64,000 bases of DNA from the NCBI RefSeq assembly GCF_023898315.1, contig NC_064621.1:535019383-535083382 (forward strand), written 5' to 3'. The translations under genes and the position numbers were made by a program. The notes under the pieces are model-generated. The model saw nothing but the letters and a program-made list of their open reading frames with translations. It was not told the DNA's origin and did no database searches. Positions 1-10,100 of this stretch are shown piece after piece. Every line of letters starts with the position of its first letter. The stretch's first letter is position 1. Source of the stretch: Schistocerca nitens. Taxonomy: Eukaryota; Arthropoda; Insecta; Orthoptera; Acrididae.

Positions 1-560
1 TCTGATGCTTTTTGCTGATGAAGCTGTGGTGTACGGTAATGTGTCATCACTGAGTAACCGTAGGAGCCTACAAGATGACTTGGTTCACATTTCTAGTTGG
101 TGTGATTAATGGAAGCTTGCTCTAAACGTAGAAAAGTTAATGCAGATGAGAAGGAAAAACTATCCCGTTATGTTCGAATACAGCTTGGCACAGTCATGTC
201 AATAAAATATCTAGGCCTATCGTTGCAAAGCGAACTTCAGATTAGTGACAGAATTTTAGAAAAGTGTAGCTCATCTATAAAGGAGATCGTGTACGTAACA
301 CTAGTGCCATTCTTTCTTGTGTACAGCTCAAGCGTTTGGGATCCACCCCTCAGTTCCGATTAGAGGAAGACACAGAAGCAAATCAGAGGCGCCCTGTTAG
401 ATTTCTTACTGTTAAATTCGCTCAGAACGGGAGTGTTACGGAGATGTTTCCTAAACTCAGATCGGACTACCTGGAGGGAAGAACACAATTATTAAATACA
501 AGGGTCGTCTATAAAGTTCGGTGAATGGTCTCAGAAAATAAAGGAAACAAGAATTACAAA
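1..560 (+). pseudogene. CR1-like LINE reverse transcriptase fragment
   Basis: This is a decayed C-terminal part of a CR1/L2-like non-LTR reverse transcriptase that runs off the left edge of the window. The first codons read LMLFADEAVVYGNVSS, a degenerate form of the RT catalytic motif (normally FADD). Further on, in shifted frames, come the family's 'KYLGLSL' and 'YSSSVWDP' blocks at about 205-350 and an 'EDTEANQRRPVRFLT' block at about 365-410. These match the usual order of post-catalytic blocks. Several frameshifts and stops rule out function. The same family recurs at 2233-2945, 12471-12715, 15016-15995 and 17590-18380. Confidence 0.7.
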
Positions 561-811
561 CAAAATACCTTCACTAGCCTTCAACGTAATCATCTTTTGC
601 TACAACACGCTTCTGATAACTGTTGGAAAGTGTCCGTAAACGCGTGTTTTGGAATAGCTCGAAGCACAGTGGTCACGAGTTGTTGCATATCCGCAACGTC
701 AGCGAATGTTCGCGAACAACAGTGCTTCTACTGCCTATGCTTATCTTTGTTGGTCTGCTCTCATTCTCAAAGACCCGTCGCACTCGTTCGATGTTGCTTG
801 CTCGGAATCTA

Positions 812-2232
812 CACTCCTGGAAATTGAAATAAGAACACCGTGAATTCATTGTCCCAGGAAGGGGAAACTTTATTGACACATTCCTGGGGTCAGATACATC
901 ACATGATCACACTGACAGAACCACAGGCACATAGACACAGGCAACAGAGCATGCACAATGTCGGCACTAGTACAGTGTATATCCACCTTTCGCAGCAATG
1001 CAGGCTGCTATTCTCCCATGGAGACGATCGTAGAGATGCTGGATGTAGTCCTGTGGAACGGCTTGCCATGCCATTTCCACCTGGCGCCTCAGTTGGACCA
1101 GCGTTCGTGCTGGACGTGCAGACCGCGTGAGACGACGCTTCATCCAGTCCCAAACATGCTCAATGGGGGACAGATCCGGAGATCTTGCTGGCCAGGGTAG
1201 TTGACTTACACCTTCTAGAGCACGTTGGGTGGCACGGGATACATGCGGACGTGCATTGTCCTGTTGGAACAGCAAGTTCCCTTGCCGGTCTAGGAATGGT
1301 AGAACGATGGGTTCGATGACGGTTTGGATGTACCGTGCACTATTCAGTGTCCCCTCGACGATCACCAGTGGTGTACGGCCAGTGTAGGAGATCGCTCCCC
1401 ACACCATGATGCCGGGTGTTGGCCCTGTGTGCCTCGGTCGTATGCAGTCCTGATTGTGGCGCTCACCTGCACGGCGCCAAACACGCATACGACCATCATT
1501 GGCACCAAGGCAGAAGCGATTCTCATCACTGAAGACGACACGTCTCCATTCGTCCCTCCATTCACGCCTGTCCGACACCACTGGAGGCGGGCTGCACGAT
1601 GTTGGGGCGTGAGCGGAAGACGGCCTAACGGTGTGCGGGACCGTAGCCCAGCTTCATGGAGACGGTTGCGAATGGTCCTCGCCGATACCCCAGGAGCAAC
1701 AGTGTCCCTAATTTGCTGGGAAGTGGCGGTGCGGTCCCCTACGGCACTGCGTAGGATCCTACGGTCTTGGCGTGCATCCGTGCGTCGCTGCGGTCCGGTC
1801 CCAGGTCGACGGGCACGTGCACCTTCCGCCGACCACTGGCGACAACATCGATGTACTGTGGAGACCTCACGCCCCACGTGTTGAGCAATTCGGCGGTACG
1901 TCCACCCGGCCTCCCGCATGCCCACTATACGCCCTCGCTCAAAGTCCGTCAACTGCACATACGGTTCACGTCCACGCTGTCGCGGCATGCTACCAGTGTT
2001 AAAGACTGCGATGGAGCTCCGTATGCCACGGCAAACTGGCTGACACTGACGGCGGCGGTGCACAAATGCTGCGCAGCTAGCGCCATTCGACGGCCAACAC
2101 CGCGGTTCCTGGTGTGTCCGCTGTGCCGTGCGTGTGATCATTGCTTGTACAGCCCTCTCGCAGTGTCCGGAGCAAGTATGGTGGGTCTGACACACCGGTG
2201 TCAATGTGTTCTTTTTTCCATTTCCAGGAGTG
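812..2232 (-). mobile_element. Tc1-like transposon, copy 1 (frameshifted)
   Basis: A complete Tc1/mariner element with near-perfect terminal inverted repeats. The left end is CACTCCTGGAAATTGAA and the right end is its near complement (TTTCCATTTCCAGGAGTG). It is flanked by TA on both sides (810-811 and 2233-2234), the expected target duplication. It is 1421 bp, one base shorter than the copy at 38718-40139, and I noticed only about ten differences between them. It sits in the 3' tail of the CR1 fragment at 2233-2945: the CR1 tail signature continues on the left of the element. Confidence 0.92.
967..1988 (-). pseudogene. Tc1-like transposase, broken by a 1-bp deletion
   Basis: DDE transposase of the IS630/Tc1/mariner superfamily that would cut and paste its own element. 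The start at 1988 (MPRQRGREPY) is inferred from the intact copy. The N-terminal tandem helix-turn-helix region and the catalytic part are both present but lie in different frames. The break is near 1571-1575, where this copy lacks one G that copy 2 has at the same place. After the break the frame 967-1581 carries the FSDE, QQDNARPH and SPIEHVW motifs. Apart from this indel the reading frame appears sound, so inactivation looks recent. Confidence 0.9.
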
Positions 2233-2945
2233 TACATTTACGTGATTACTCTGCAATTCACAAAGTGCCTGGCAGAGGGTTCAATGAACCACCTTCAAGC
2301 TGTCTCTCTACCCTTCCACTCTTTAACGGCGCTCGGGAATAACGAGCACTTAAATTTTTCTGTGGGAGCCCTGATTTCTCTTATTTTATCGTGATCATAA
2401 TTTCTCCCTACGTATGTTGGTCGCAACAGAATGTTTTCGCAATCGGAGGAAAAAACTGGTGATTGAAATTTCATGAGAAGATCCCGCCGCAACGAAAAAC
2501 GCCTTTGTTTTAATGATTGCCACTCCAATTCACGTATCATGTTTGTGGCACTATCTCCCCTACTTCGTGATAATAGAAAACGAGCTGCCCTTCTTTGTAC
2601 TTTTTCGATGTCATCCGTCAGTCCCACCTGATGCGGATCCCACGCTGCACAGCAATACTCCAGAACAGGACGGACAAGCGTGGTGTAAGCAGTCTCTTTA
2701 GTAGACCTGTCGCACCTTCTAAGTGTTCTGCCAATGAATCGCAGTCTTTGGTTTGCTCTACCCACAAGATTATCTATGTGATCGTTCCAATTTAGGGTAT
2801 TTGTAATTGTAATCCCCAAGTATTTAGTTGATTTTACAGCCTTCAGATTTGTGTGACTTATCGCGTAATCGAAATTTAGCGGATTTCTTTTAGTACTCTT
2901 GTGAATAATTGCACACTTCTTTATTCAGGGTCAACTGCCACTTTT
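2233..2945 (-). pseudogene. CR1-like LINE, C-terminal RT region and 3' tail
   Basis: A 174-residue open stretch (2295-2819) reads through the C-terminal blocks of a CR1-like reverse transcriptase: GITITNTLNW, LVRPVLEYCCAAWDP and IEKVQRRAARF. The frame continues upstream to about 2940 with KSTKRNPLNFDY after a disruption. The 3' untranslated tail on the minus strand (GGTGGTTCATTGAACC, then a GAGTA..ATGTAGA-type end) continues across the Tc1 insertion at 812-2232. This is the best preserved member of its family in the window, but it is 5'-truncated and lacks the RT catalytic core. Confidence 0.8.
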
Positions 2946-3627
2946 CGCACACGAATAGTGCGTCTTGACCCGAAAGTGGCTCAACCTCGACATCGCACTT
3001 TCTGTGTCTAAAGCGTTTAAACCGCACAGACACAACATTTTTACTCATTGTTTGAACGTCGCCGTTTTCTTAATCCTAGAACAATAAAGGGCGGAAAATG
3101 TTACAAAGCTACTAAACCATCCCAACGTGTACTACTTCACATTTTATTCAAAGGAAATCATCATTTACAGGTTATGCACTAATTAATTACAATTGTTAGG
3201 TCTCCAATGGGATGTTACATACCAAATTAGCTACAAAATGTTCTGTTTTATAACCAGCTGCAACAATAAATTTTACGCGGATTTAGTAACCTAGAGTTCA
3301 TCTGAAGCGTTGCTCTTTTTTTGCGCTCTGTTTTGTAACGAGGCGAGGACGGTACGTGCTTGCGGATGTTAAGCGGTTGTCGTTGAGAAGTGCAGAAGAG
3401 TTGAAGATAAGCAAAGGCAATGTAAACACTATTGATCACGAACAATCGCATAGGTTGCGGATATTCAACAAAACGTGACAACGGTGCTTCTTTGAAGGCC
3501 AGTAAAGCTGTTTCGTTCGTAACTCTTGTTCCCTTTATTTTCTGAGACCATTCGACGTACTTTTCAGACGCATCTTGTAAACTGAGTCACCACGTTAGAG
3601 TATCAACGAGGCGTCGTGCTGCTACAG
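2946..3627. other. No gene recognised
   Basis: AT-rich sequence with no frame I can assign. The only long frame (minus strand, 3248-3481) shows no family motif. I see nothing else to annotate here. Confidence 0.5.
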
Positions 3628-3695
3628 TCCGTAGGGGCTGTTGATATTTTTAAAACTATCGTGTATCCGATATATCGATGGAGAAAATATCGACA

Positions 3696-5179
3696 TGTTG
3701 TTGTTGTGGTCTTCAGTCCTGAGACTGGTTTGATGCAGCTCTCCATGCTACTCTATCCTGTGCAAGCTTCTTCATCTCCCAGTACCTACTGCAACCTACA
3801 TCCTTCTGAATCTGCTTAGTGTATTCATCTCTTGGTCTCCCTCTACGATTTTTACCCTCCACGCTGCCCTCCAATGCTAAATTTGTGATCCCTTGATGCC
3901 TCAAAACATGTCCTACCAACCGATCCCTTCTTCTAGTCAAGTTGTGCCACAAACTTCTCTTCTCCCCAATCCTATTCAATACCTCCTCATTAGTTACATG
4001 ATCTACCCACCTTATCTTCAGCATTCTTCTGTAGCACCACATTTCGAAAGCTTCTATTCTCTTCTTGTCCAAACTAGTTATCGTCCATGTCTCACTTCCA
4101 TACATGGCTACACTCCATACAAACACTTTCAGAAACGACTTCCTGACACCTAAATCTATACTCGATGTTAATAAATTTCTCTTCTTGAGAAACGCTTTCC
4201 TTGCCATTGCCAGTCTACATTTTATATCCTCTCTACTTCGACCATCATCGGTTATTTTACTCCCTAAATAGCAAAACTCCTTTACTACTTTAAGTGACTC
4301 ATTTCCTAATCTAATTCCCTCAGCATCACCCGACTTAATTCGACCACATTCCATTATCCTTGTTTTGCTTTTGTTGATGTTCATCTTATATCCTCCTTTC
4401 AAGACACTGTCCATTCCGTTCAACTGCTCTTCCAAGTCCTTTGCTGTCTCTGACAGAATTACAATGTCATCGGCGAACCTCAAAGTTTTTACTTCTTCTC
4501 CATGAATTTTAATACCTACTCCGAATTTTTCTTTTGTTTCCTTTACTGCTTGCTCAATATACAGATTGAATAACATCGGGGAGAGGCTACAACCCTGTCT
4601 CACTCCTTTCCCAACCACTGCTTCCCTTTCATGCCCCTCGACTCTTATAACTGCCATCTGGTTTCTGTACAAATTGTAAATAGCCTTTCGCTCCCTGTAT
4701 TTTACCCCTGCCACCTTCAGAATTTGAAAGAGAGTATTCCAGTCAACATTGTCAAAAGCTTTCTCTAAGTCTACAAATGCTAGGAACGTAGGTTTGCCTT
4801 TTCTTAATCTTTCTTCCAAGATAAGTCGTAAGGTCAGTATTGCCTCACGTGTTCCAACATTTCTACGGAATCCAAACTGATCTTCCCCTAGGTCGGCTTC
4901 TACCAGTTTTTCCATTCGTCTGTAAAGAATTCGCGTTAGTATTTTGCAGCTGTGACTTATTAAACTGATAGTTCGGTAATTTTCACATCTGTCAACACCT
5001 GCTTTCTTTGGGATTGGAATTATTATATTCTTCTTGAAGTCTGTGGGTATTTCGCCTGTCTCATACATCTTGCTCACCAGATGGTAGAGTTTTGTCATGA
5101 CTGGCTCTCCCGAGGCTATCAGTAGTTCTAATGGAATGTTGTCTACTCCCGGGGCCTTGTTTCGACTCAGGTCTTTCAG
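3696..5179 (-). mobile_element. RTE-like LINE, 5'-truncated copy
   Basis: A non-LTR retrotransposon of the RTE type on the minus strand. The 3' end is marked by a short (GTT)n stretch on the plus strand (AAC repeats on the element strand) immediately after the coding stop. The same terminal sequence closes the copies at 8873-9136, 31103 and 43996. The 5' end is truncated within the RT domain at about 5179. A short GACAT occurs at both edges and may be the target duplication. Confidence 0.85.
3713..5179 (-). CDS. RTE-like reverse transcriptase, C-terminal 488 residues, open
   Basis: The frame is open from the truncation point to the stop. The first internal Met is at 5098, giving 461 residues, and 27 more in-frame codons lie upstream. 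Counting from that Met, the RT A motif FVDLEKAFD is near residues 109-116, the B motif GVRQGCSLSPMLF near 164-176 and the catalytic FADD at 207-210. After these come the YGSETWT block and the basic C-terminal region (GHVLRHQGITNL) typical of RTE. The endonuclease and the start of the RT are missing, so the copy cannot mobilise itself. The lack of stops or frameshifts over 488 codons suggests a young insertion. Confidence 0.88.
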   Translation of the reverse strand: MKDLSRNKAPGVDNIPLELLIASGEPVMTKLYHLVSKMYETGEIPTDFKKNIIIPIPKKAGVDRCENYRTISLISHSCKILTRILYRRMEKLVEADLGEDQFGFRRNVGTREAILTLRLILEERLRKGKPTFLAFVDLEKAFDNVDWNTLFQILKVAGVKYRERKAIYNLYRNQMAVIRVEGHEREAVVGKGVRQGCSLSPMLFNLYIEQAVKETKEKFGVGIKIHGEEVKTLRFADDIVILSETAKDLEEQLNGMDSVLKGGYKMNINKSKTRIMECGRIKSGDAEGIRLGNESLKVVKEFCYLGSKITDDGRSREDIKCRLAMARKAFLKKRNLLTSSIDLGVRKSFLKVFVWSVAMYGSETWTITSLDKKRIEAFEMWCYRRMLKIRWVDHVTNEEVLNRIGEKRSLWHNLTRRRDRLVGHVLRHQGITNLALEGSVEGKNRRGRPRDEYTKQIQKDVGCSRYWEMKKLAQDRVAWRAASNQSQD

Positions 5180-6025
5180 ACATATACATGCTTATAAAAA
5201 TATCGGCTTCACATTGTCAATATACGGCTGGTTTTAGTGTTGTGTATTTACGTATTGATTTATTATTAGATATTCTGTACACCAATAAGCTAGCAGCCTG
5301 CCTATTCCCCTTAGAACAAGAATCGAAAGAAAAACACTTAATTTGATATTTTGTAAGTTAATAATGGGACTTTGTGCAGATGAAAATCTTTTATTACAAT
5401 ACTTTTTTTGTCAACTTACGTCGTTAATTAACAACCTAAGTACATGGTGCATTTTCATGCAGTAATTCATTCCAGTTAACCTCTCATGCCTTATTTTCTT
5501 AATTTGTCATTGGCTACAAGTAGAATAAACCTCCTTTCACGCTGATTTAGGAAAACCGCTCGGTATAGCTGAACGTTGCAGTTTCTGTCGGTAGCGCCGA
5601 TTACGTCAGCATTTCTGCTCAAATGTCTCCACTAGCTGTATAGATCTATCTTATTATCTACAATTTTGTTCGTTGTTTTTTAACGCGAATGGTCTGCTGT
5701 TTTGTTCACATTGGAAATCTTGTATTTAATCTACACCGCCCCCCGCGCAATCGTACTACTACTTTGTGCCACCTATGCTTGCTTCACTGTCAAGGAGAAA
5801 GATTGGACGTGATGAAAGCTCAAAAAGTAGTACGACCCCTTCACACAGTAAAAGTAAAATTAATGTCTACTACAATTTCAAAATAACAATTTCACATATT
5901 TACCGAAAATTGTGAAAAAAATATATCGGCACTCGATTTTGATATAGACATATCGATACATCGGGTAAGAATCGCAGATCTCGATATTTTCTGGGGGAAT
6001 TTTCGATACATCTATATTTCATCAA

Positions 6026-6671
6026 CAGCCGTCGTAGTCCTATTACGTGAGGGGGGAACCATGACGCTGTCTCGTGCTTGGCCTTGCTGGCACAGAAGGG
6101 TCTGCGTGTAAGACGTTCCTTCAGTTCGCTTCACTGGCAGCTACAAGTAAGCACGAAGAAATGCATTCTCGAATGTCATTTCTCCGAAGAATGGAGCACG
6201 AATTTAAATTGTTACTTACATTTAGCGCCGAGAGTTTACTGCTCATCTTGAGTGGGGCAGGGTGAAAAACAGATTGCGATGCGTCTTAAAGACACGGAAT
6301 GATTTCGACCGATGAAGAGAAACAGATTGTTTTATACCTTCTACATTGTGCTTGTTAAGCTGACCTGCTCGAAGCATACCGCAGTACCGATTTAGTGACC
6401 TAAGACTTGCCATCTCTTGTCTTTCACTGGATGAAAACTATTTAATAATACGGCGAGACCACATTCAGCACTTTCAAATTTGTTGCTCGCGTCCAGGCCA
6501 GAGTGTCGTACCACTAACAGCATGGATCTCTGCTTCAGTACTTTTTTGTGCTTGGTTTAGCTAGCTACACGAAAAAGCGTTGTCAGTGCAGTTAAATATT
6601 CCTTTTAGTACCCGTCAGCAGTGTGGGAAACGGTTTAATTCCTTTATCTGTTTGTTAATAAAGTCGATAAA
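6026..6671. other. No gene recognised
   Basis: Mixed-composition sequence. The short frame at 6074-6265 has no recognisable motif. No repeat boundary is evident. Confidence 0.45.
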
Positions 6672-6900
6672 TGAATGTCTTGTGACTAGCGCCTCCCGTC
6701 GGGTTGACCGATCGCCGGGTGCAAGTTTTTCGATTTAATGCCACTTCGGCGACTTGCGCGTCGATTGGTATGAGATGATGATGATTATTATTATTATTAT
6801 TATGACAAAAAAACACCCAGTCCCTGAGCGGAGAAAATCTCCGACCCAGCCGGGAATCTAACCCGGGCCCTTAGGATTGACATTCTGTCGCGCTGACAAC
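6672..6900 (-). repeat. SINE family C (tRNA-headed), minus strand
   Basis: A tRNA-derived SINE. The complement carries a B-box-like region around CCCGGGTTAGATTCCCGG, followed by the family body with GAGATTTTCTCCGCTC. A trinucleotide stretch (ATT)n lies at 6786-6800 within it. Relatives are at 13865-14065 (plus) and about 32126-32330 (minus). The tRNA-like 5' end stops abruptly where the next SINE begins. Confidence 0.7.
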
Positions 6901-7051
6901 TTTTTTTCTTTTTTTTTGTTCGTTGCATCTGCTCGGGGCGGACGTCGTAAGACATCCATTTAAGTTCGCTGTTGATCTGTTAACTCAGTCTTTTTTTTAT
7001 TACAGAGGGCACGTTACCCTCTGACCGAACACGCCGAGCTACCGAGGGCGG
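6901..7051 (-). repeat. SINE family D (tRNA-like), minus strand
   Basis: A second SINE type, next to family C. On the minus strand it opens with a tRNA-like head (GTAGCTCGGCGTGTTCGGTC has A-box character). It continues through GACGTCTTACGACGTCC and ends in an A-rich tail, seen on the plus strand as T-runs at 6901-6918. I assign the family from memory of orthopteran repeats. Confidence 0.6.
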
Positions 7052-7064
7052 AATAAAGTCCATG

Positions 7065-7343
7065 AATTATAAATTGTAGAGTGCAGCAATCAGTCGTCCT
7101 TTATTAGATTTTATTACGCATTCTCAATGCACTATTTTCTATTCTCGGTGCATGTAAGTCCCTGTCGTCTGGGCGTCAGTCACATTTCTTTGAATCAGTG
7201 TGACTGACGCCCGAACACCAGGGACTTAGATGCATCAAGAATAGAAAATAGTGCATTGAGAATGGCTAGCCACTAGCCGAAATCTGGATTTGCGTAATAA
7301 AATATAAAAGAGAACGACTGATTGCTGCACTCTATAATTTATA
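7065..7343. repeat. Long imperfect hairpin, foldback MITE
   Basis: Two arms of about 120-145 bases are nearly complementary around a 14-base loop at 7185-7198. The outer stems pair AATTATAAATTGTAGAGTGC with its complement at 7323-7343, and the inner stems pair CGTCAGTCACA with TGTGACTGACG. The right arm has about 30 extra bases (near 7265-7295) missing from the left arm. No coding capacity is visible. It is most simply a non-autonomous foldback element. Confidence 0.75.
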
Positions 7344-7345
7344 AG

Positions 7346-8221
7346 CCACATAACAGTCGCCGAGTGCACCCACTTTCCGAATGGAAGGTAACCTGAAGTC
7401 GATGAATGCTACTTCTACGGCATAAAAAAAGAAACAATACAGCCACGATGCAGTTTTTACGGTTATTTTATTTGATTTCATCTTTATGACCATTGCCTAC
7501 ACGTGCATTTAGAAAATAAATTCCAAATGCAGATTTCACCCAGCTTACTACACTGTCCACTCCAATAGTATAACAATCATAAAAAGCTCAATTATGTTTG
7601 GTTTAAAGAAAACAATACTGTTCAAATATATCTTTTACCTTTGTCTCTGAAAACACAATATAATCACGTTGGCTTTCACAACTTTACACAAGGGAGACAG
7701 AGAAATCCAAACGTTTCTCATTGAAGACTGTCTCGTTCCTCCTGCATTTAGAAACAGCAAAGAACCTATACATACGTATATTACAAATGTGTCTCTCAGT
7801 TTTCACAGATTTATGATCCACGAAAAGCACTACTCTTTGGCGGTTAATTCTGTTTAAGTAATCGTACTATTTGTTCTGCTGATTTAAATTACAGATCGTA
7901 AGCTGCCATATGTCGGCGAACAATTGCATTCCGTCCTCAAACACTCCCTTCGAAACTACAGACATTTCCCACAAAGCGCCATCAGAATATGTCTCATCGT
8001 TTTGTTTGGCTGGCGCGAACCATGTAGAGTTGTTCATGTAAGAAGCAGGAGAATACATATCAAGCCCATTCTTATGGGACAAAGGGAGGAGGGGAGGGGG
8101 TGCAGCTTGTTAGAAAAAGAAAAGTAATAAATGTGAGCAGAGTACACTGGTCCCCTCAAAGGCTTGAGCTATGTTAACGACGGCTACAAGCCCAGTGGCG
8201 AAACACGCAACTTAATTTATA
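7346..8221. other. No gene recognised
   Basis: AT-rich sequence. An open frame on the minus strand (7867-8082, 71 residues) has a varied composition but no family motif and no splice context that I can defend. I leave it unassigned. Confidence 0.4.
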
Positions 8222-8236
8222 TGTCGTACGTAAAGT

Positions 8237-8453
8237 TCAAATGGTTCAAATGGCTCTGAGCACTTTGGGACTTAACATCTATGGTCATCAGTCCCCTAGC
8301 ACTTAGAACTACTGTAACCTAACTAACCTAAGGACATCACACAACACCCAGCCATCACGAGGCAGAGAAAATCCCTGACCCCGCCGGGAATCGAGCCCGG
8401 GAACCCGGGCGTGGGAAGCGAGAACGCTACCGCACGACCACGAGCTGCGGGCT
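8237..8453 (-). repeat. SINE A-tail variant with another tRNA head, minus strand
   Basis: The tail (TTCAAATGGCTCTGAGCAC..GGGACTTAACAT) is that of SINE family A, but the tRNA-like head differs. Its complement ends with a B-box GGGTTCGATTCCCGG-type motif next to CGTGGTCGTGCGGTAGCG. It is flanked by an exact 11-base target duplication, GTACGTAAAGT (8226-8236 and 8454-8464). It landed at the left terminus of the TIR element 8222-9293. Confidence 0.88.
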
Positions 8454-8872
8454 GTACGTAAAGTCCGGGAACACTTTCAATTATTTATTGCCCAAGAACC
8501 AAACACTGTACAGATATCATACAAAGGTAATTTGGAAGAGAAACCCTCAAAGCTTCTTTTCGTGTATACCGCCACAGAGTAGTTTGGTAATTTGCCGATA
8601 GAGCTAGCCGCAAACATTGCGAGTTCAGGTGCGGAGCGAGCTTTCTGTGTGCCGGAGTTCGACAAAACAAGTGTGGTACAGCTGTTCAACTGATGTTTAG
8701 AACGAAGCACGGTAAGAAGCCACCAACAAGGAAGGCCATTTACCCACTGGCACAACAAATCCGTCACGACGGGTTGCTTGTGCCCGGCAAAGAGAAGCGG
8801 ACGTCCCAGTGTGAGTGAAGTGAATGTGGAGCGTGCACGAAAGACGGTTATGGCAAGAATTCGATTACCCTA

Positions 8873-9136
8873 TTGAAGATTAGATGGGTAGATCACATAA
8901 CTAATGAGGAGGTATTGAATAGAATTAGGGAGAAGAGAAATTTGTGGCACACCTTGACCAGAAGAAGGGATCGGTTGGTAGGACATGTTCTGACGCATCA
9001 AGGGATCACCAATTTAGTATTGGAGGGCAGCGTGGCTGGTAAAAATCGTAGAGGGAGATGAAGAAGCTTGCACAGGGTAGAGTAGCATGGAAAGCTCCAT
9101 CAAACCACTCTCTGGACTGAAGACCACAACAACAAC
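8873..9136 (+). mobile_element. RTE LINE 3' scrap with an internal deletion
   Basis: The last part of the RTE coding sequence (KIRWVDHITNEEVLNRI..LWHTLTRRRDRLVGHVL) and the (AAC)n 3' end, heavily 5'-truncated. Relative to the copies at 3696, 43996 and 52215 it lacks about 70 bases between two GGGAGA repeats. The sequence jumps from the AGAGGGAGA coding NRRGRPR straight to the one just before TGAAGAAGCTTGCAC. Confidence 0.85.
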
Positions 9137-9293
9137 ATTGACGTCTGCCGGGTCACTCACTCATGGTTCGCATATCGAATGTTTGTAAAAAACTTTCAGA
9201 GTTTCTCTTCAAAATGCAATATTTATGACATCTATACAATGTTTAGCTCTTGTGCAATAAATAATTGAAAGTGTTCCCGGACTTTATGTACAT

Positions 9294-9723
9294 CCCGTTA
9301 CAATTAAGCTACTGATCGTGGAATACGTGTTGGTAAACTTGTTTTAGTCTCCAGCAACGTGCGGCGCTACGATCACGGAAGTTCAGACGACTAGCCGCGT
9401 TTTGTAAACAAACCACCGGTTGGTGAAGGTTCCGTTCCGAGACGCCCCTTGTGAGGTAAGCGCGCTACGAGTCGGCAACAGCGCACTCTGCTGGCACACC
9501 CACAACGGCATTTTTCCGCTGAACCTTGGGCATTTCCAACTGCTGCTCGGCGTCGCCGCAAGACGTGCTACCCGCTTTCTGCTACCGTACTCACAATCGG
9601 CTTGTATTCAAATTGCGGGCGTCTGGAATATCGTCTCAGCTATGCGACTGGATTCGTGTTTCCTGTCGGAGAAGTCACAGTACGTAGTAATTGACGAAAC
9701 GTCATCGAGTAAAACTCTAAGTG
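9294..9723. other. No gene recognised
   Basis: Moderately GC-rich DNA. The plus-strand frame starting at 9420 runs on into the SINE at 9724, so it is not treated as a gene. Confidence 0.45.
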
Positions 9724-9915
9724 CCTGCCGCTGTGGCCTAGCGGTTTTAGGCGCTTCAGCCCGGAACCTCGCGGCTGCTGCGGTCGCAGGTTCGAATCCT
9801 GCCTGGGGCATGGATGTGTGTGATGTCCTTAGGTTAGTTAGGTTTAAGTAGGTCTAAGTTCTAGGGCACTGATGATCTCAGATATTAACTCCCATAGTGC
9901 TCAGAGCCATTTGAA
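9724..9915 (+). repeat. SINE family A (tRNA-derived), full-length
   Basis: The tRNA-like head carries an A box (TGGCCTAGCGGTTTTAGGCG) and a B box (GGTTCGAATCC). It is followed by the conserved body TGTGTGATGTCCTTAGGTTA and the terminal block CATAGTGCTCAGAGCCATTTGAA. Both pol III promoter boxes are intact. The same family occurs at 13447, 17793, 18607, 24964, 29438, 31371 and 42020. Confidence 0.93.
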
Positions 9916-10100
9916 AACAGAAGTAGTGTTGTAGGCCCTTGCAAAACGATTTAGGAAAGACATCTGTGTGCGCGAAAATTGGCAGTTGACCCTAAATAAC
10001 TAAAAGTGTGAGGTCATCCACATTCTAAAAGGAATCCGTTAAACTTCGGTTACACGATAAATCATTCTAATCTAAAGACCGTTAATTCAACTAAATACAA

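Larger units (their letters stand above)
3628..6025. mobile_element. Possible hAT-like element split by an RTE LINE
   Basis: The left edge (GGGGCTGTTGATAT) and right edge (TTTCATCAACAGCC) form a short imperfect inverted repeat. Both ends continue into sequence rich in ATATCGATA. The flanks GTCCGTAG and GTCGTAG resemble a decayed 8-bp target duplication, as hAT elements make. No transposase motifs are readable in 5180-5900, so the class is a guess based only on the ends. The RTE copy at 3696-5179 lies inside it and is therefore younger. Confidence 0.35.
8222..9293 (+). mobile_element. DUF4817-type mariner-like TIR element, decayed
   Basis: Inverted repeats of about 100 bases bound this element. 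The left one reads AAAGTCCGGGAACACTTTCA (from 8460) and the right one is its complement (about 9190-9287). Inside, on the plus strand near 8750-8850, a shifted frame reads TGCLCPAKRSGRPSVSE and then VERARK. This matches the 'TG.L..G...GRP..SE..V..VR' segment found at the N-terminus of DUF4817-bearing mariner-like transposases. The rest of the transposase is gone. An RTE scrap (8873-9136) and a SINE (8237-8453) lie within it. Confidence 0.65.

Noticed and set aside
1324-2342. Plus-strand frames of 186 and 191 residues over the Tc1 copy
   Set aside because: They are antisense shadows of the transposase, which has the catalytic motifs on the minus strand. The same shadows appear at 39230-40213.
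7867-8082. A 71-residue minus-strand frame that might be a host exon
   Set aside because: No recognised family and no convincing splice sites. I could not distinguish it from chance.
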